Translations under genes and position numbers: made by a program
Shown: positions 48,248 to 57,200 of the stretch, piece by piece
Position numbering within the stretch: position 1 is the first letter of the stretch
Layout of the letters: each line of letters begins with the position of its first letter
From: Hydrogenophaga sp. PAMC20947
GTDB taxonomy: Bacteria > Pseudomonadota > Gammaproteobacteria > Burkholderiales > Burkholderiaceae_C
DNA: 64,000 nt
NCBI RefSeq assembly: GCF_004795855.1
Contig: NZ_CP039252.1
Coordinates: 372,001-436,000 of the forward strand
Reading direction: 5' to 3'
The notes under the pieces: model-generated
The model's input: only the letters and a program-made list of their open reading frames with translations
What the model was told of the DNA's origin: nothing
The model's database searches: none

Positions 48248-49507
48248 TCAACGGCTTTTGCGTAGCGCTGGTGACGGCACCACGCCCAGCGCTTGCTTCA
48301 TCCAGGCCGTCATCGGCTTATCGGTGGCGAGCGTTTGGGCGATGGTGGCCTGGGCTTGTTCGGTTTGCTGGGTATTGCTTGCCGCGTCGATGGCGAGTCG
48401 GTGGGCCTCCTGCACATCCAGGCTGGTGAGTTCGTAGCCGTGGCCGGTCGACATCCAATGCAGGGCGGCCAGGGCGCACTGCATCGCAAAGGTTGGTTGG
48501 GTTTTCAGGTGGTCGCGTGCGGCACGGGTCAGGGTCTTGGGGTCACAGGGTGAGGCCCAGGCCAGCTGGGTGGCCTGATCAAACAGTTTCAGCGTCTTGG
48601 CGGTGGCGAACCACTTGCCGGGCGCATGGGGGGTGGACCCGACCAGGTGGCCCAGCAGCTTGTCTGGCGCCAACTCGGGGTATTTCTTCGCCAAGGCCCT
48701 GAACGTCGCGAGGTGGGTGTGGGCCTGGTTGGCCCTCAGCGCGTACTGGTCGAAGGCTTCATCCCGCCGGCCGGCCTTGAGCAGCAGGTCTTCGGCAAAG
48801 CGGGCGAGGACTTCTTCGTTGGTGTGGATGCCCGCTCGATCGCGAGCATAGGCGATGGCCTCATCGATTTGGCCTCTGGCGGCCAGCACGCGGGCGCCCC
48901 AGATCAGATAGGACCAGATCGGGTGGCGGTCTTGGCTCAGCAGTTGCAGGATTTCTTCGTGGCGGCCAGCCTTGAACAGGGCGCTGTAGCACAGGCTTGT
49001 TCCCGCAAAGTACGCAAACGTGTCGCTGGCGCGCTCGCGCAGCACGTTGATCTGGCTGGGCAGCAACCGGTCGCTCCAGTCCGAGGCCAGTTCCTTCGTG
49101 GCGCAAAGGTCGCCCCAGTGATCACCGAGGGATTCGATGTAGGGGGGATCGTCTTCCTGGATGGCCTCAAACAGGCGGTCCAGCCATTTCTGGCGCACGG
49201 AGGTGCTCACCGGTGCGTTGCTGATCAGCGGTGCCAGTTCTTGCACGGCCGCATGGGCAGCGCTGCCCAGGGCGCCCGACGAGCTGTCGACCTGGCACAG
49301 GGCGGGCGAGAGCTTTTCCAGCAGGAACACGGCCCCTTCGCCCGCACGGGCGGGGTCGATCCGGGCTGCCGCCCGGATCTCGATCAGCGCCTCGTGGATG
49401 CGTTCAATGGCCAGCCGGGAGGCTTTCCAGCCGAAGGCGCTGCGGCGAAACCGGGTGCGGAAGGCCCAAGGGGTGGCGGCAGCGGTGGTAGTGGGGACTT
49501 TCTTCAT
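48248..49507 (-). CDS. DUF6880-like alpha-helical repeat protein
   Basis: A 419-residue protein; the ATG at 49507 (MKKVPTTTAAATPWAFRTRF) is chosen because the 26 extra upstream codons look non-coding. It reads GEGAVFLLEKLSPALCQVDS then SSGALGSAAHAAVQELAPLI, WLDRLFEAIQEDDPPYIESL, HPIWSYLIWGARVLAARGQI, and ATFRALAKKYPELAP. This fits my recollection of DUF6880 proteins, a family of helical-repeat (TPR-like) proteins of unknown role, some with SWIM zinc fingers. It lies within the inverted repeats, convergent-in with the left repeat and divergent from radC-like. Confidence 0.68.
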   Translation of the reverse strand: MKKVPTTTAAATPWAFRTRFRRSAFGWKASRLAIERIHEALIEIRAAARIDPARAGEGAVFLLEKLSPALCQVDSSSGALGSAAHAAVQELAPLISNAPVSTSVRQKWLDRLFEAIQEDDPPYIESLGDHWGDLCATKELASDWSDRLLPSQINVLRERASDTFAYFAGTSLCYSALFKAGRHEEILQLLSQDRHPIWSYLIWGARVLAARGQIDEAIAYARDRAGIHTNEEVLARFAEDLLLKAGRRDEAFDQYALRANQAHTHLATFRALAKKYPELAPDKLLGHLVGSTPHAPGKWFATAKTLKLFDQATQLAWASPCDPKTLTRAARDHLKTQPTFAMQCALAALHWMSTGHGYELTSLDVQEAHRLAIDAASNTQQTEQAQATIAQTLATDKPMTAWMKQALGVVPSPALRKSR

Positions 49508-49906
49508 GGCGTGGGGCGCTTGCTTTGATGGGATTGTCTTCGGTGGCGTTGGCTGCGGCCGTTGGCGTGAGTCGATTGTCGTCATTGCGTCCCGGCGTGC
49601 CGCCGTCGGGCTCTGCGGGCTGTGCCCCGCGCCCCGTGCCGGGTCGCGGCCATGCGGCTGCGATCCCTGACGCCTACCGCCGTCGGTGGGCCCTCGGCCT
49701 GCGCGCTGCGCTTGCCTGTCTCACGCGGGCTTGTGTGGTGGGGCTGGCTTGCTGTTCCCTTCATCCTTGCACACCGTTCTCGCCGTCAAGGTCTGCGCGC
49801 ACGGTGTGCGCTGGCGGCCTGGCGGCCGTCTTCGAACCTGTGACTGCTGCGCTGCGGCGTGCCGGTTCCGGTCTCGGGCAATCCCGCCCGATCACTGGAG
49901 TTCGTC
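49508..49906. other. divergent region between DUF6880-like and RadC-like genes
   Basis: No gene is supported. It should contain promoters for both divergent genes; no clear sites are recognised. CTGGAGTTCGTC before position 49907 supplies the RadC-like ribosome binding site. Confidence 0.4.
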
Positions 49907-50443
49907 ATGCAGCACGATCTGTTTTCTTCCCTCGATTCTTTTCAGACTCTCTCGGTGGGCGCTTCTGCGCTGTTGGTGCGCGATGTCGCCGGTGGGTACC
50001 GTGCGGCCGAGGCCGACGAGGTGCTGTTGGCCGCGCAGCGCTTGCTGGCCGCGCATGTGCGGGGCAGCGACGTGATGTCTTCGCCTGCGGTGGTCAAGGA
50101 CTTCCTGCGCACGCGCCTGGGGACTTTGCCGCACGAGGTGTTTGCGGTGGTGCACCTGGACGCTCAGAACCGCGTGCTGGACTACGTCGAGATGTTCCGG
50201 GGCACGGTAAGTCAGACATCGGTCTACCCGCGCGAAGTAGTGCGCGATGCCCTTCTTCGCAACAGCTGCGCTCTGTTACTCGTGCACAACCATCCTTCGG
50301 GCGTGGCCGATCCTTCTAAGGCCGACGAATTCCTGACGCAAACGCTGAAGCAGGCTGCAGCGCTCATCGATGTGCGGGTGCTGGACCACTTCATCGTGGC
50401 GGGCAGTGCGGTGCAGTCGATGGCCGAAAAAGGTCTGGTCTGA
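49907..50443 (+). CDS. RadC-like JAB/MPN+ domain protein
   Basis: A 178-residue protein; ATG 49907 (MQHDLFSSLDSFQTLSVGAS) is 7 nt after GGAG. The JAB metalloprotease-like motif is complete: E in DYVEMFRGTV and LLVHNHPSGVADPSKADEF (HxHPSGxxxxSxxD). The N-terminal helix-hairpin-helix of full RadC (about 220 aa) is missing. Such short RadC proteins (formerly linked to DNA repair) are typical of integrative elements and plasmids; their activity is unproven. It precedes the toxin-antitoxin genes. Confidence 0.85.
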   Translation: MQHDLFSSLDSFQTLSVGASALLVRDVAGGYRAAEADEVLLAAQRLLAAHVRGSDVMSSPAVVKDFLRTRLGTLPHEVFAVVHLDAQNRVLDYVEMFRGTVSQTSVYPREVVRDALLRNSCALLLVHNHPSGVADPSKADEFLTQTLKQAAALIDVRVLDHFIVAGSAVQSMAEKGLV

Positions 50444-50558
50444 CCCATGGGCCCTCGGGCCCATTTTTGTTTTGTGTTCAACAGCGCGCGGTGCGCGGGC
50501 ACAGGGGAGGGCGGAGCATGGCCGGATCCCCTGTTCGCCTTTCCTCGCACCGACTGCT

Positions 50559-50577
50559 TTGTCACTCCGAGTGACAA
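50559..50577. promoter_or_regulatory. palindromic operator before the toxin-antitoxin operon
   Basis: TTGTCACTCCGAGTGACAA is a perfect 19-bp palindrome (9-bp arms, central C), 48 bp before the antitoxin start codon. The same palindrome recurs at 86-88-bp intervals downstream of the toxin (51302-51843). The position fits an autoregulatory operator for the antitoxin. Confidence 0.7.
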
Positions 50578-50625
50578 GTCGACTGGGTTTGCCATTGTGC
50601 AGCGCAAATGCGATACACTGAATTT

Positions 50626-50907
50626 ATGAAAACCGCCACCATCCCCTCCGTTCGCGTGGACCCCGAGTTCCGGGCCGAGGTTGAGTCGTTGCTTGGCGAC
50701 GGCGAGACGCTCTCCGAGTTCGTCGAGGCCTCGGTGCGGGCCACCGTGCAGCGCCGGCGTGTCCAGGCCGAGTTCATTGCCCGCGGCCTGCGTTCGCGCG
50801 ACGAAGCACAACGCACCGGCGACTATGTCGACGCTGATGTTGTGATCGAACAATTGCAGCGCAAGCTGGACGCCGCACGCACCCGCATCGCGAAGACAAA
50901 GAAGTGA
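50626..50907 (+). CDS. ParD-like antitoxin
   Basis: A 93-residue protein starting MKTATIPSVRVDPEFRAEVE, with a ribbon-helix-helix-like N-terminus (IPSVRVDPEF...GETLSEFVEASVRATVQRR) and a helical charged C-terminus (RTRIAKTKK). It fits an RHH antitoxin that binds DNA and neutralises the toxin. Its last 4 bp overlap the toxin start, so the two are translated together. Probably represses its own promoter through the palindrome at 50559. Confidence 0.8.
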   Translation: MKTATIPSVRVDPEFRAEVESLLGDGETLSEFVEASVRATVQRRRVQAEFIARGLRSRDEAQRTGDYVDADVVIEQLQRKLDAARTRIAKTKK

Positions 50908-51221
50908 GCTTTAGGGTTCGCTTCACCCGCGAGGCCCAGGCCGATCTCGAACGGCTGTTTGACTTCGTGCTGGAGCGGGAACTGGCGCGCGACGGTGGCG
51001 ACCTGGCCCTGCCCGAGCGGGCCTTGCTGGCCATTCGCGCCGGCGTTGCCACCTTGCAGACTTCGCCCTTCACCTGCCGCAAGGCGGGGAACAGCCCTTT
51101 CTTGCGCGAGCTGATCATCCCGTTTGGGCGAACGGGTTATGTTGCCTTGTTCGAAATCGAAGGCGCCGCCGATGTGGTGGTCACCGCTTTGCGCCATCAG
51201 CTCGAAGACGACTACCACTGA
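50904..51221 (+). CDS. ParE/RelE-family toxin
   Basis: A 105-residue protein starting at GTG (MSFRVRFTREAQADLERLFD) overlapping the antitoxin stop as GTGA. It has the ParE/RelE toxin fold pattern VRFTREAQADLERLFDFVLE, RELIIPFGRTGYVALFEIEG, VVVTALRHQLEDDY. ParE toxins inhibit gyrase; RelE members cleave mRNA; the sequence does not settle which. Plausibly stabilises the element in the host. Confidence 0.88.
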   Translation: MSFRVRFTREAQADLERLFDFVLERELARDGGDLALPERALLAIRAGVATLQTSPFTCRKAGNSPFLRELIIPFGRTGYVALFEIEGAADVVVTALRHQLEDDYH

Positions 51222-51301
51222 GTCGCCGTGCCAGGAGAACGACCGGCGCCTTTGGCACAGACCACCTCGGAGCAGCAGCCAACCCGTGAACCCGGCTGGC
51301 T

Positions 51302-51843
51302 TTGTCCATCGGAGTGACAAGTCTGCGGTTCAGCGCTACCTCGCCAATATGGAAAGTCGCGTCAGTCATGTCTGGACGGGGCCAGTGTTGTCACTCCGAG
51401 TGACAAACCGCGGTTCAGCCAAGCCCTGTACTGGATGGGCGGGTGCGCTTTGGGCCCGCCTGCATGGGGCCAGCGTTGTCACTCCGAGTGACAAACCACG
51501 GTTCAGCCAAGCCCTGCGATCGATGGGAGGGTGCGCTTCAGGACGGCCTGAACGGGGCCAGTGTTGTCACTCCGAGTGACAAACCGCGGTTCAGCCAAGC
51601 CCTGTACTGGATGGGCGGGTGCGCTTTGGGCCCGCCTGCATGGTCCAGCGTTGTCACTCCGAGTGACAAACCGCGGTCCATCCTAGCCTTGTGCTCGATG
51701 GGTGGGTGCGCTTCAGGGCAGCCTGAACGGGGCCAGTGTTGTCACTCTGAGTGACAAACCACCGCTCAGCCAAGCCCGGGGCGCTTCAGGGCGTGTGCGC
51801 TTCAGGTCAGCCTGCACGGGGCCACTGTCACTCCGAGTGACAA
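51302..51843. repeat. array of seven 19-bp palindromes at 86-88-bp spacing
   Basis: Copies of TTGTCACTCCGAGTGACAA start at 51302 (degenerate centre), 51388, 51476, 51564, 51651, 51739 (central T) and 51825 (first base C). The intervals are 86, 88, 88, 87, 88 and 86 bp. The sequence between palindromes is itself repeated (GGGCGGGTGCGCTTTGGG and similar), so the whole unit of about 88 bp is duplicated in tandem. The eighth copy, at 50559, lies before the antitoxin gene. There is no coding sequence in this stretch; 88 is not a multiple of 3. Confidence 0.93.
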
Positions 51844-51906
51844 GCTGGGCCTCTCGAAGTGGTTGTCCTTCCGATGGTTCGTCGAAAGAAAGCTGCCCTC
51901 AAAACT

Positions 51907-51978
51907 CGGTCCACTTTTGGGCCGGTTTCAGTCCGCTTTTGGGCCACTTTCGGTCCGCTTTCGGTCCACTTTCGGGCC
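51907..51978. repeat. iteron-like direct repeats
   Basis: GTCCACTTTTGGGC and close variants (GTCCGCTTTTGGGC, GTCCGCTTTCG, GTCCACTTTCGGGC) start at 51909, 51931, 51953 and 51964, spaced 22, 22 and 11 bp. The spacing by helical turns suggests protein binding, for example an origin or relaxosome site. Confidence 0.7.
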
Positions 51979-52006
51979 AGGTGACCCGCGTGTCACAGCG
52001 GCAGTC

Positions 52007-52032
52007 CGATGATTTCTCGAGCGGAATCATCG
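52007..52032. other. candidate oriT hairpin
   Basis: CGATGATT, loop TCTCGAGCGG, AATCATCG: a perfect 8-bp inverted repeat 119 bp upstream of the mobC-like gene. Origins of transfer of mobilizable elements often have such a hairpin by the nick site. The nick site itself cannot be read. Confidence 0.45.
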
Positions 52033-52150
52033 ATCCTGAGACCGCGATTGCCGCCAATACTGAATGCGTAGGTGAGTGCAGGATAGGCGCGGTGGCGCCG
52101 GTTGTCTGACACGCTCACCCAAGGGGTGATCAGTTGTCAGGAGGCTCGGG

Positions 52151-52723
52151 ATGGAACCCTCGTCACGGAACCGCATCAGCGTCGACTTGCATGGCCTGAA
52201 GGCCTTGCTCATGGAGCGCGCTCAAGCCCTCGGCGTGTCGCCTTCGGAGCTGGTTCGAAAGGCACTGGCGGACGAACTGGACCGGTCTGCAGAGAACATG
52301 ACCGAGCCATCCGAAAAGTACACAGTGAGGCGCGCAAGCGAGCGTGCGCGCCTTTGCCTGCGCATGGGGAGCGACGAGTCCGCTGCAACGTTGGCAGCGG
52401 CACGGCGGGCAGGATTGAGCCCAGGGCGCTACGTGGCCCAACTGGTGGCAGGCGTGCCCGCGATCCTGGAAGGTGGGCGGCATGCCGACCATGTTGCGGC
52501 GCTGATTGCCGACAACGCTGAGCTGTGCACCCTCAGCCGCAACATCCACCACCTGACCCACCTGCTGCGCCAGGGTGATGTGGTGCCAGCGCTGGCCTAT
52601 CGAGACATGCTCAACACACTGGACGGGGACATCCGGCGCCACCTGGCACTCGCTGCTTGCGCACTGGCCGATCTGCGCCCGCGCAGCCATCAAGCCCGGC
52701 CAGCACAACAACGCAACCATTGA
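52151..52723 (+). CDS. MobC-like relaxosome accessory protein
   Basis: A 190-residue protein; ATG 52151 follows CAGGAGGCTCGGG. The N-terminus (SVDLHGLKALLMERAQALGV then SPSELVRKAL) looks like a ribbon-helix-helix/MobC DNA-binding region, and the middle has RRAGLSPGRYVAQLVAGVPA, NAELCTLSRNIHHLTHLLRQ typical of MobC helices. It should help the relaxase at oriT. It lies 17 bp before the relaxase gene. Confidence 0.72.
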   Translation: MEPSSRNRISVDLHGLKALLMERAQALGVSPSELVRKALADELDRSAENMTEPSEKYTVRRASERARLCLRMGSDESAATLAAARRAGLSPGRYVAQLVAGVPAILEGGRHADHVAALIADNAELCTLSRNIHHLTHLLRQGDVVPALAYRDMLNTLDGDIRRHLALAACALADLRPRSHQARPAQQRNH

Positions 52724-52740
52724 CGAAGAAGGAGCAATCC

Positions 52741-53712
52741 ATGGCCCAAACCCCCAACCTCGATGGCGTCCTGATCCAGTGGGGCGACCGGTTGTTCTAT
52801 CCGGGCAACCGGGTGGTGAAAGTCAAGCCTCAGCCCAGGCTGGACGCCGGGGCGATGCGGCAGAGGGCTGCGGCCATCCGAGAACGCATCGAAGCCACAG
52901 TGGTGCGGCGTGCACCCCAGGTGATGGTCAAGGTTACCGGGGGAGGGCGGGGCATGCAAGCCATTGCCGCCCACTTTCGCTACATCAGCAAGAACGGCCG
53001 GCTCGACATGGAAGATGAACGGAGCGAAACCCTTCGGGGCCAAGATGCAGTGCACGAACTCACCGAAGACTGGCGCTTTGGCGGCAGCTTGATCGACGAA
53101 GTTGGGTACCGGCGCGAGGCCTTCAACATCATGCTGTCCATGCCGTGCGGCACCGACCCGCTGATCGTGCAGCGTGCGGCGCGCGAATTCGCGCAGGCCG
53201 AGCTGGCCGACCACAAGTACGTGATGGTGCTGCACGACCACCAGGCCAATCCGCATGTGCACATCAGTGTGCGGGCTGAGTCCAGACATGGGCGGCGCCT
53301 CAACCCCAGAAAAACCGATCTGCACCGCTGGCGCGAGACCTTTGCCGATAAGCTGCGTGGGTACGGGATTGAAGCGGAGGCCACTCGGCAGGCAACGCGT
53401 GGTCAGAACATGAGTCATCCCGACCTCTGGCGCCTGAAGGCCAAGGAAGATGGGCGATTGAGAAAGGTTCGTCCCACCATCAGTTCTGGCGACAAGGTGG
53501 GCGCCAGCAGGGCGGAAACCTTGAAGGGCTGGATGCACATCGGGCAAGCCCTGGCGGGATCAACCGATGCCCGGGACGTGAAGCTGGCTGGATCAATTGC
53601 TGCCTTCATCCGGGAGGCGACTTCGTCGTGGAAGCGGCGGAATGAGTCGCACGAGATTGGCAGAGAGCTGCAACGTTCAGCTCTCGTTGTCGATCCCCAG
53701 ATTCGCCGTTGA
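52741..53712 (+). CDS. MobA/VirD2-type relaxase
   Basis: A 323-residue protein; ATG 52741 (MAQTPNLDGVLIQWGDRLFY) follows AAGGAGCAATCC. It has HFRYISKNGRL (motif I-like Tyr region) and the metal triad YVMVLHDHQANPHVHISVRA (HxDxxNPHVH, motif III). It should nick oriT and lead the DNA strand in conjugation driven by a helper element. No coupling protein or mating-pair genes are in the window, so it is mobilizable rather than self-transmissible. The C-terminus is short, without a helicase or primase domain. Confidence 0.88.
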   Translation: MAQTPNLDGVLIQWGDRLFYPGNRVVKVKPQPRLDAGAMRQRAAAIRERIEATVVRRAPQVMVKVTGGGRGMQAIAAHFRYISKNGRLDMEDERSETLRGQDAVHELTEDWRFGGSLIDEVGYRREAFNIMLSMPCGTDPLIVQRAAREFAQAELADHKYVMVLHDHQANPHVHISVRAESRHGRRLNPRKTDLHRWRETFADKLRGYGIEAEATRQATRGQNMSHPDLWRLKAKEDGRLRKVRPTISSGDKVGASRAETLKGWMHIGQALAGSTDARDVKLAGSIAAFIREATSSWKRRNESHEIGRELQRSALVVDPQIRR

Positions 53713-53759
53713 CGCCGTAAGTATCCTTGCCCCCAAAAATGTTTCAAACTGGCCGGCAG

Positions 53760-53932
53760 GTTAAGGCTGACTGCAGGCATAGGAAATTGACGCCTGAACG
53801 TTCGCGAGTTTCGTAACCTGTCATTCGCGGAACAAGGCCCCGAGCGACCGGTTGACCACCCAGACCGGTCACCCGACTGCAGCCAGGCAGACAAGGTCGC
53901 TGGAACGACTGCTCACGCCGAAGGTGAACTGG
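53760..53932 (-). repeat. right 173-bp inverted repeat
   Basis: Reverse complement partner of 47974-48146 (see left repeat); begins just 47 bp after the relaxase stop. On the minus strand it reads CCAGTTCACCTTCGGCGTGA ... ATGACAGGTTACGAAACTCG. It fixes the right end of the mobilizable element. Confidence 0.85.
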
Positions 53933-53952
53933 AGCTCTCGACCCTTATGGGT

Positions 53953-53970
53953 CTCAACCATACGTGGTTG
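53953..53970. repeat. short perfect hairpin beside the right repeat
   Basis: TCAACCA, loop TACG, TGGTTGA is a 7-bp perfect stem 20 bp outside the right inverted repeat; there is no T-run on either side. Role unknown. Confidence 0.5.
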
Positions 53971-54289
53971 AAACCTACGCATAGGGTTCACTGTGGACGG
54001 CTTTGTTTGCATAGCGACCCAACGCCGACATTCGTTTCGCTCGATTGGGCGCGTGCCCGTCACCCCTCCCGTCTAACACCTTGCGCCGAGGCGCAGATGG
54101 CTCACCGCTAACGCCAGGCACAACGGCCTATGTTTTTCTCCCAATGTGCGCGTTTTTGTCAAATATCAGACAGTGCCGGCAGGCGTTGCTGAATACACTT
54201 GCACCCCCAAGCCCATCAACCGGCAAGCCCGGCTGTGTCTGTGGCTGCCAGGTGCCGGGAGCTTGTCCCCATAACCGCAACCTGCCGCC
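53971..54289. other. intergenic region before tpsA
   Basis: No gene is supported; it should hold the promoter of the two-partner secretion operon. No clear promoter or operator is recognised. Confidence 0.4.
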
Positions 54290-57200
54290 ATGAACCACAC
54301 ATACCGCTCCGTCTACAACGCCGCCCTGGGCACCTGGGTGGCCGTCTCTGAAGCCGACGGCGCCCGGCGCAAAGGCAAACGCCTGCGCAGCAGCGCCGCC
54401 GTGCTCGCAACGGCCCTCACGCTGTCCGCCCACGCCGGGCCCATTGGCGGCACCATCGCCGCAGGCACTGGCAGCGTGGAACAGACCGGCTCCACCACCA
54501 CCATCAACCAGGGCAGCCAGAACCTCTCGCTCAACTGGCAAAGCTTCAACACCCAGGCGCAAGAGACGGTGAACTTCGTGCAGCCGTCGGCCAGCGCCAT
54601 CGCGGTCAACCGCATCGCCGACACCAACGGCACACAGTTTCTCGGGCGCTTGAATGCCAACGGACAGGTGTATCTGATCAACCCCAACGGCATCCTGTTT
54701 GGCCAGGGCGCACAGGTCAACGTGGGCGGCCTGGTGGCCTCCACGCTCGACATCAACGACGCCAGCCTGAACAGCGCCAGCCGCAGCTTCGCCGGCAGCG
54801 GCACCGGCAGCGTGGTCAACCAGGGCACGATCAAGGGCCACTATGTGGCGCTGCTGGGCAACACCGTCAGCAACCAGGGCAGCATCACCGCGACCTCGGC
54901 CGCCGGCCAACCGGGCGCCGTGGCGCTGGGCGCGGGCAGCGCCGCCACGCTCACCTTTGCCGGCAACAGCCTGGTCCAGATGCAGGTGGACGAGAGTACG
55001 CTGAACAACCTGGCCGACAACGGCGGGCTGATCAAGGCCGACGGCGGCAAGGTGCTCATGAGCGCGGGCGCCAAAGACGCTTTGCTGGCCAGCGTGGTGA
55101 ACAACACCGGCGTGATCGAAGCGCGCACGGTGGACGACCAGGACGGCACCATCATCTTGCTCGGCGGCATGGCGGCGGGCACCACCCAGGTAGGCGGCAC
55201 GCTGGACGCCAGCGCGCCCGATGGCGGCAACGGCGGCTTCATCGAAACCTCCGCCGCCCATGTCAGGGTGCTCGAGGGGGCACAGATCACCACGCTGGCC
55301 GCCAGCGGCAACGGTGGAAAGAGCGGAAAGAGTGGCACATGGCTGATCGACCCGGTGGACTTCACCATTGCCGCCAGCGGCGGTGACATGACCGGCACCC
55401 AGGTAAAAACCGCCCTGGAGGGTGGTAACTTCACCATACAAAGCACCCAAGGCGCCACCGGCACAGCAGGCGACATCAACATCAACGCCACGGTGAGCTG
55501 GACCGCCAACAAGCTCACGCTGAACGCGCAGAACAACATCAACATCAACGCCACCCTGGACGTCAGAGGAGGCGCCAGCCTGGCGCTGGAATACGGCCAG
55601 GGCGCAGTGGCTGCGGGCAACACCAGCAAGGTCATCACCACTGGCGGGGCCGTCTCCCTGCTAGCGGGCACCACCAACTTCACCACCAAGCAGGGTTCGG
55701 ACGGTGCGGTCAAGAACTACACCGTCATCACCAGCCTGGGCGCAGCGGGCAGCACCACGGCCACCGACTTGCAAGGCATGAACGGTGCACTGAACGGCAA
55801 CTACGTGCTGGGTGACGATATTGACGCATCCACGACTTCAGGCTGGAACGCGGGCGCAGGCTTTTCACCCGTGGGCACCCTTTCCACTGGCTTCACCGGC
55901 ACTTTCGACGGCCTGGGCCACACCATCAGCGGTCTCACCATCAGCCGGTCTTCGACAGATTACGTCGGCCTGTTTGGCGCAACCAACACGGGCGCCGTCA
56001 TCCAGAACATCGGGTTATTGGGTGGCAGCGTGAGCGGAAAAGACTACACCGGCGGGCTGGTGGGCAGCAACAACGGCACGATCAGCGAAAGCCACGCCAC
56101 TGGCATCGTCAGCGGGAAGACGAACGTCGGCGGGCTGGTGGGCTACAACGGCAGCAGAATCAGCGACAGCTACGCCACGGGCAGCGTGACCGCGACGGGA
56201 GTCCCCCTCGGTTTTGGTAGCAACTTGTCGGCGTTCGGCGGGCTGGTGGGCAGCAACGACAGCGGCACGATCAGCAACAGCTACGCCACGGGCAACGTGA
56301 CCTTCGCGACTTCTTTAGCCGTCGTCAGCCTGGGAGGACTGGTGGGCAGCAACGACAGCGGCACGATCAGCGACAGCTACGCCACGGGCATCGTCAGCGG
56401 GAAGAGGAACGTCGGCGGGCTGGTGGGCAGCAACAGCACCAACGGCACGATCAGCGACAGCTACGCCACGGGCAAGGTCAACGGAAACGAATACACCGGC
56501 GGGCTGGTGGGCAGCAACAGCACCAACGGCACGATCAGCGACAGCTACGCCACGGGCATCGTCAGCGGAAACTTATTTACCGGCGGGCTGGTGGGCTTCA
56601 ACAGCGGCACGATCAGCGACAGCTACGCCACGGGCATCGTCAGCGGAACCTCCCCCGTCGGCGGGCTAGTGGGCAGCAACAGCAGCGGCACGATCAGCAA
56701 CAGCTACGCCAAAGGCAACGTCAGCGGAGCCACCTCCGTCGGCGGGCTGGTGGGCAGCAACAGCAGCGGCACGATCAGCAACAGTTACGCCACAAGCATC
56801 GTCAGCGGAAACTCCTCCGTCGGCGGGCTGGTGGGCATCAACAACACCAACGGCACGATCAGCGACAGCTACGCCACAGGCAGCGTCAACGGAAACGACT
56901 ACACCGGCGGGCTGGTGGGCTACAACAGCGGCACGATCGACAACAGCTACGCCGCAAGCAGCATCAGCGGAACCACCTCCGTCGGCGGACTGGTGGGCAT
57001 CAACAACAGCAGCGGCACGATCAGCAACAGCTACTGGGACACCCAAACCTCAGGGACGACCCTCTCCGATGGCGGCACCGGCCTGACCACCGAGCAGATG
57101 CGGCAGCAGAGCAGCTTTGTGGGTTGGGACTTCGCCAACACCTGGGTCAACTACGACGGATTCACCTCGCCGCTGCTGCGCAACTTCCTCACCCCCTTGA

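Noticed and set aside
51124..51754. Open frames through the palindrome array
   Set aside because: They are produced by the repeats (88 bp is not a multiple of 3, so the frames shift unit by unit) and have no starts with binding sites.
51302..51843. CRISPR array
   Set aside because: The repeats are palindromes within tandemly duplicated units; the intervening sequences are near-identical rather than unique spacers, and no cas genes are present.
38000..54120. Chromosomal integron with attC sites
   Set aside because: GTTAGGC- and GTCTAAC-like strings occur singly, but no paired R'/R'' boxes with the right spacing or integron integrase are seen.
54128..55450. Long open frame on the minus strand opposite tpsA
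   Set aside because: A shadow of the GC-rich tpsA coding strand; no ribosome binding site, no family pattern, and tpsA itself is clearly coding.
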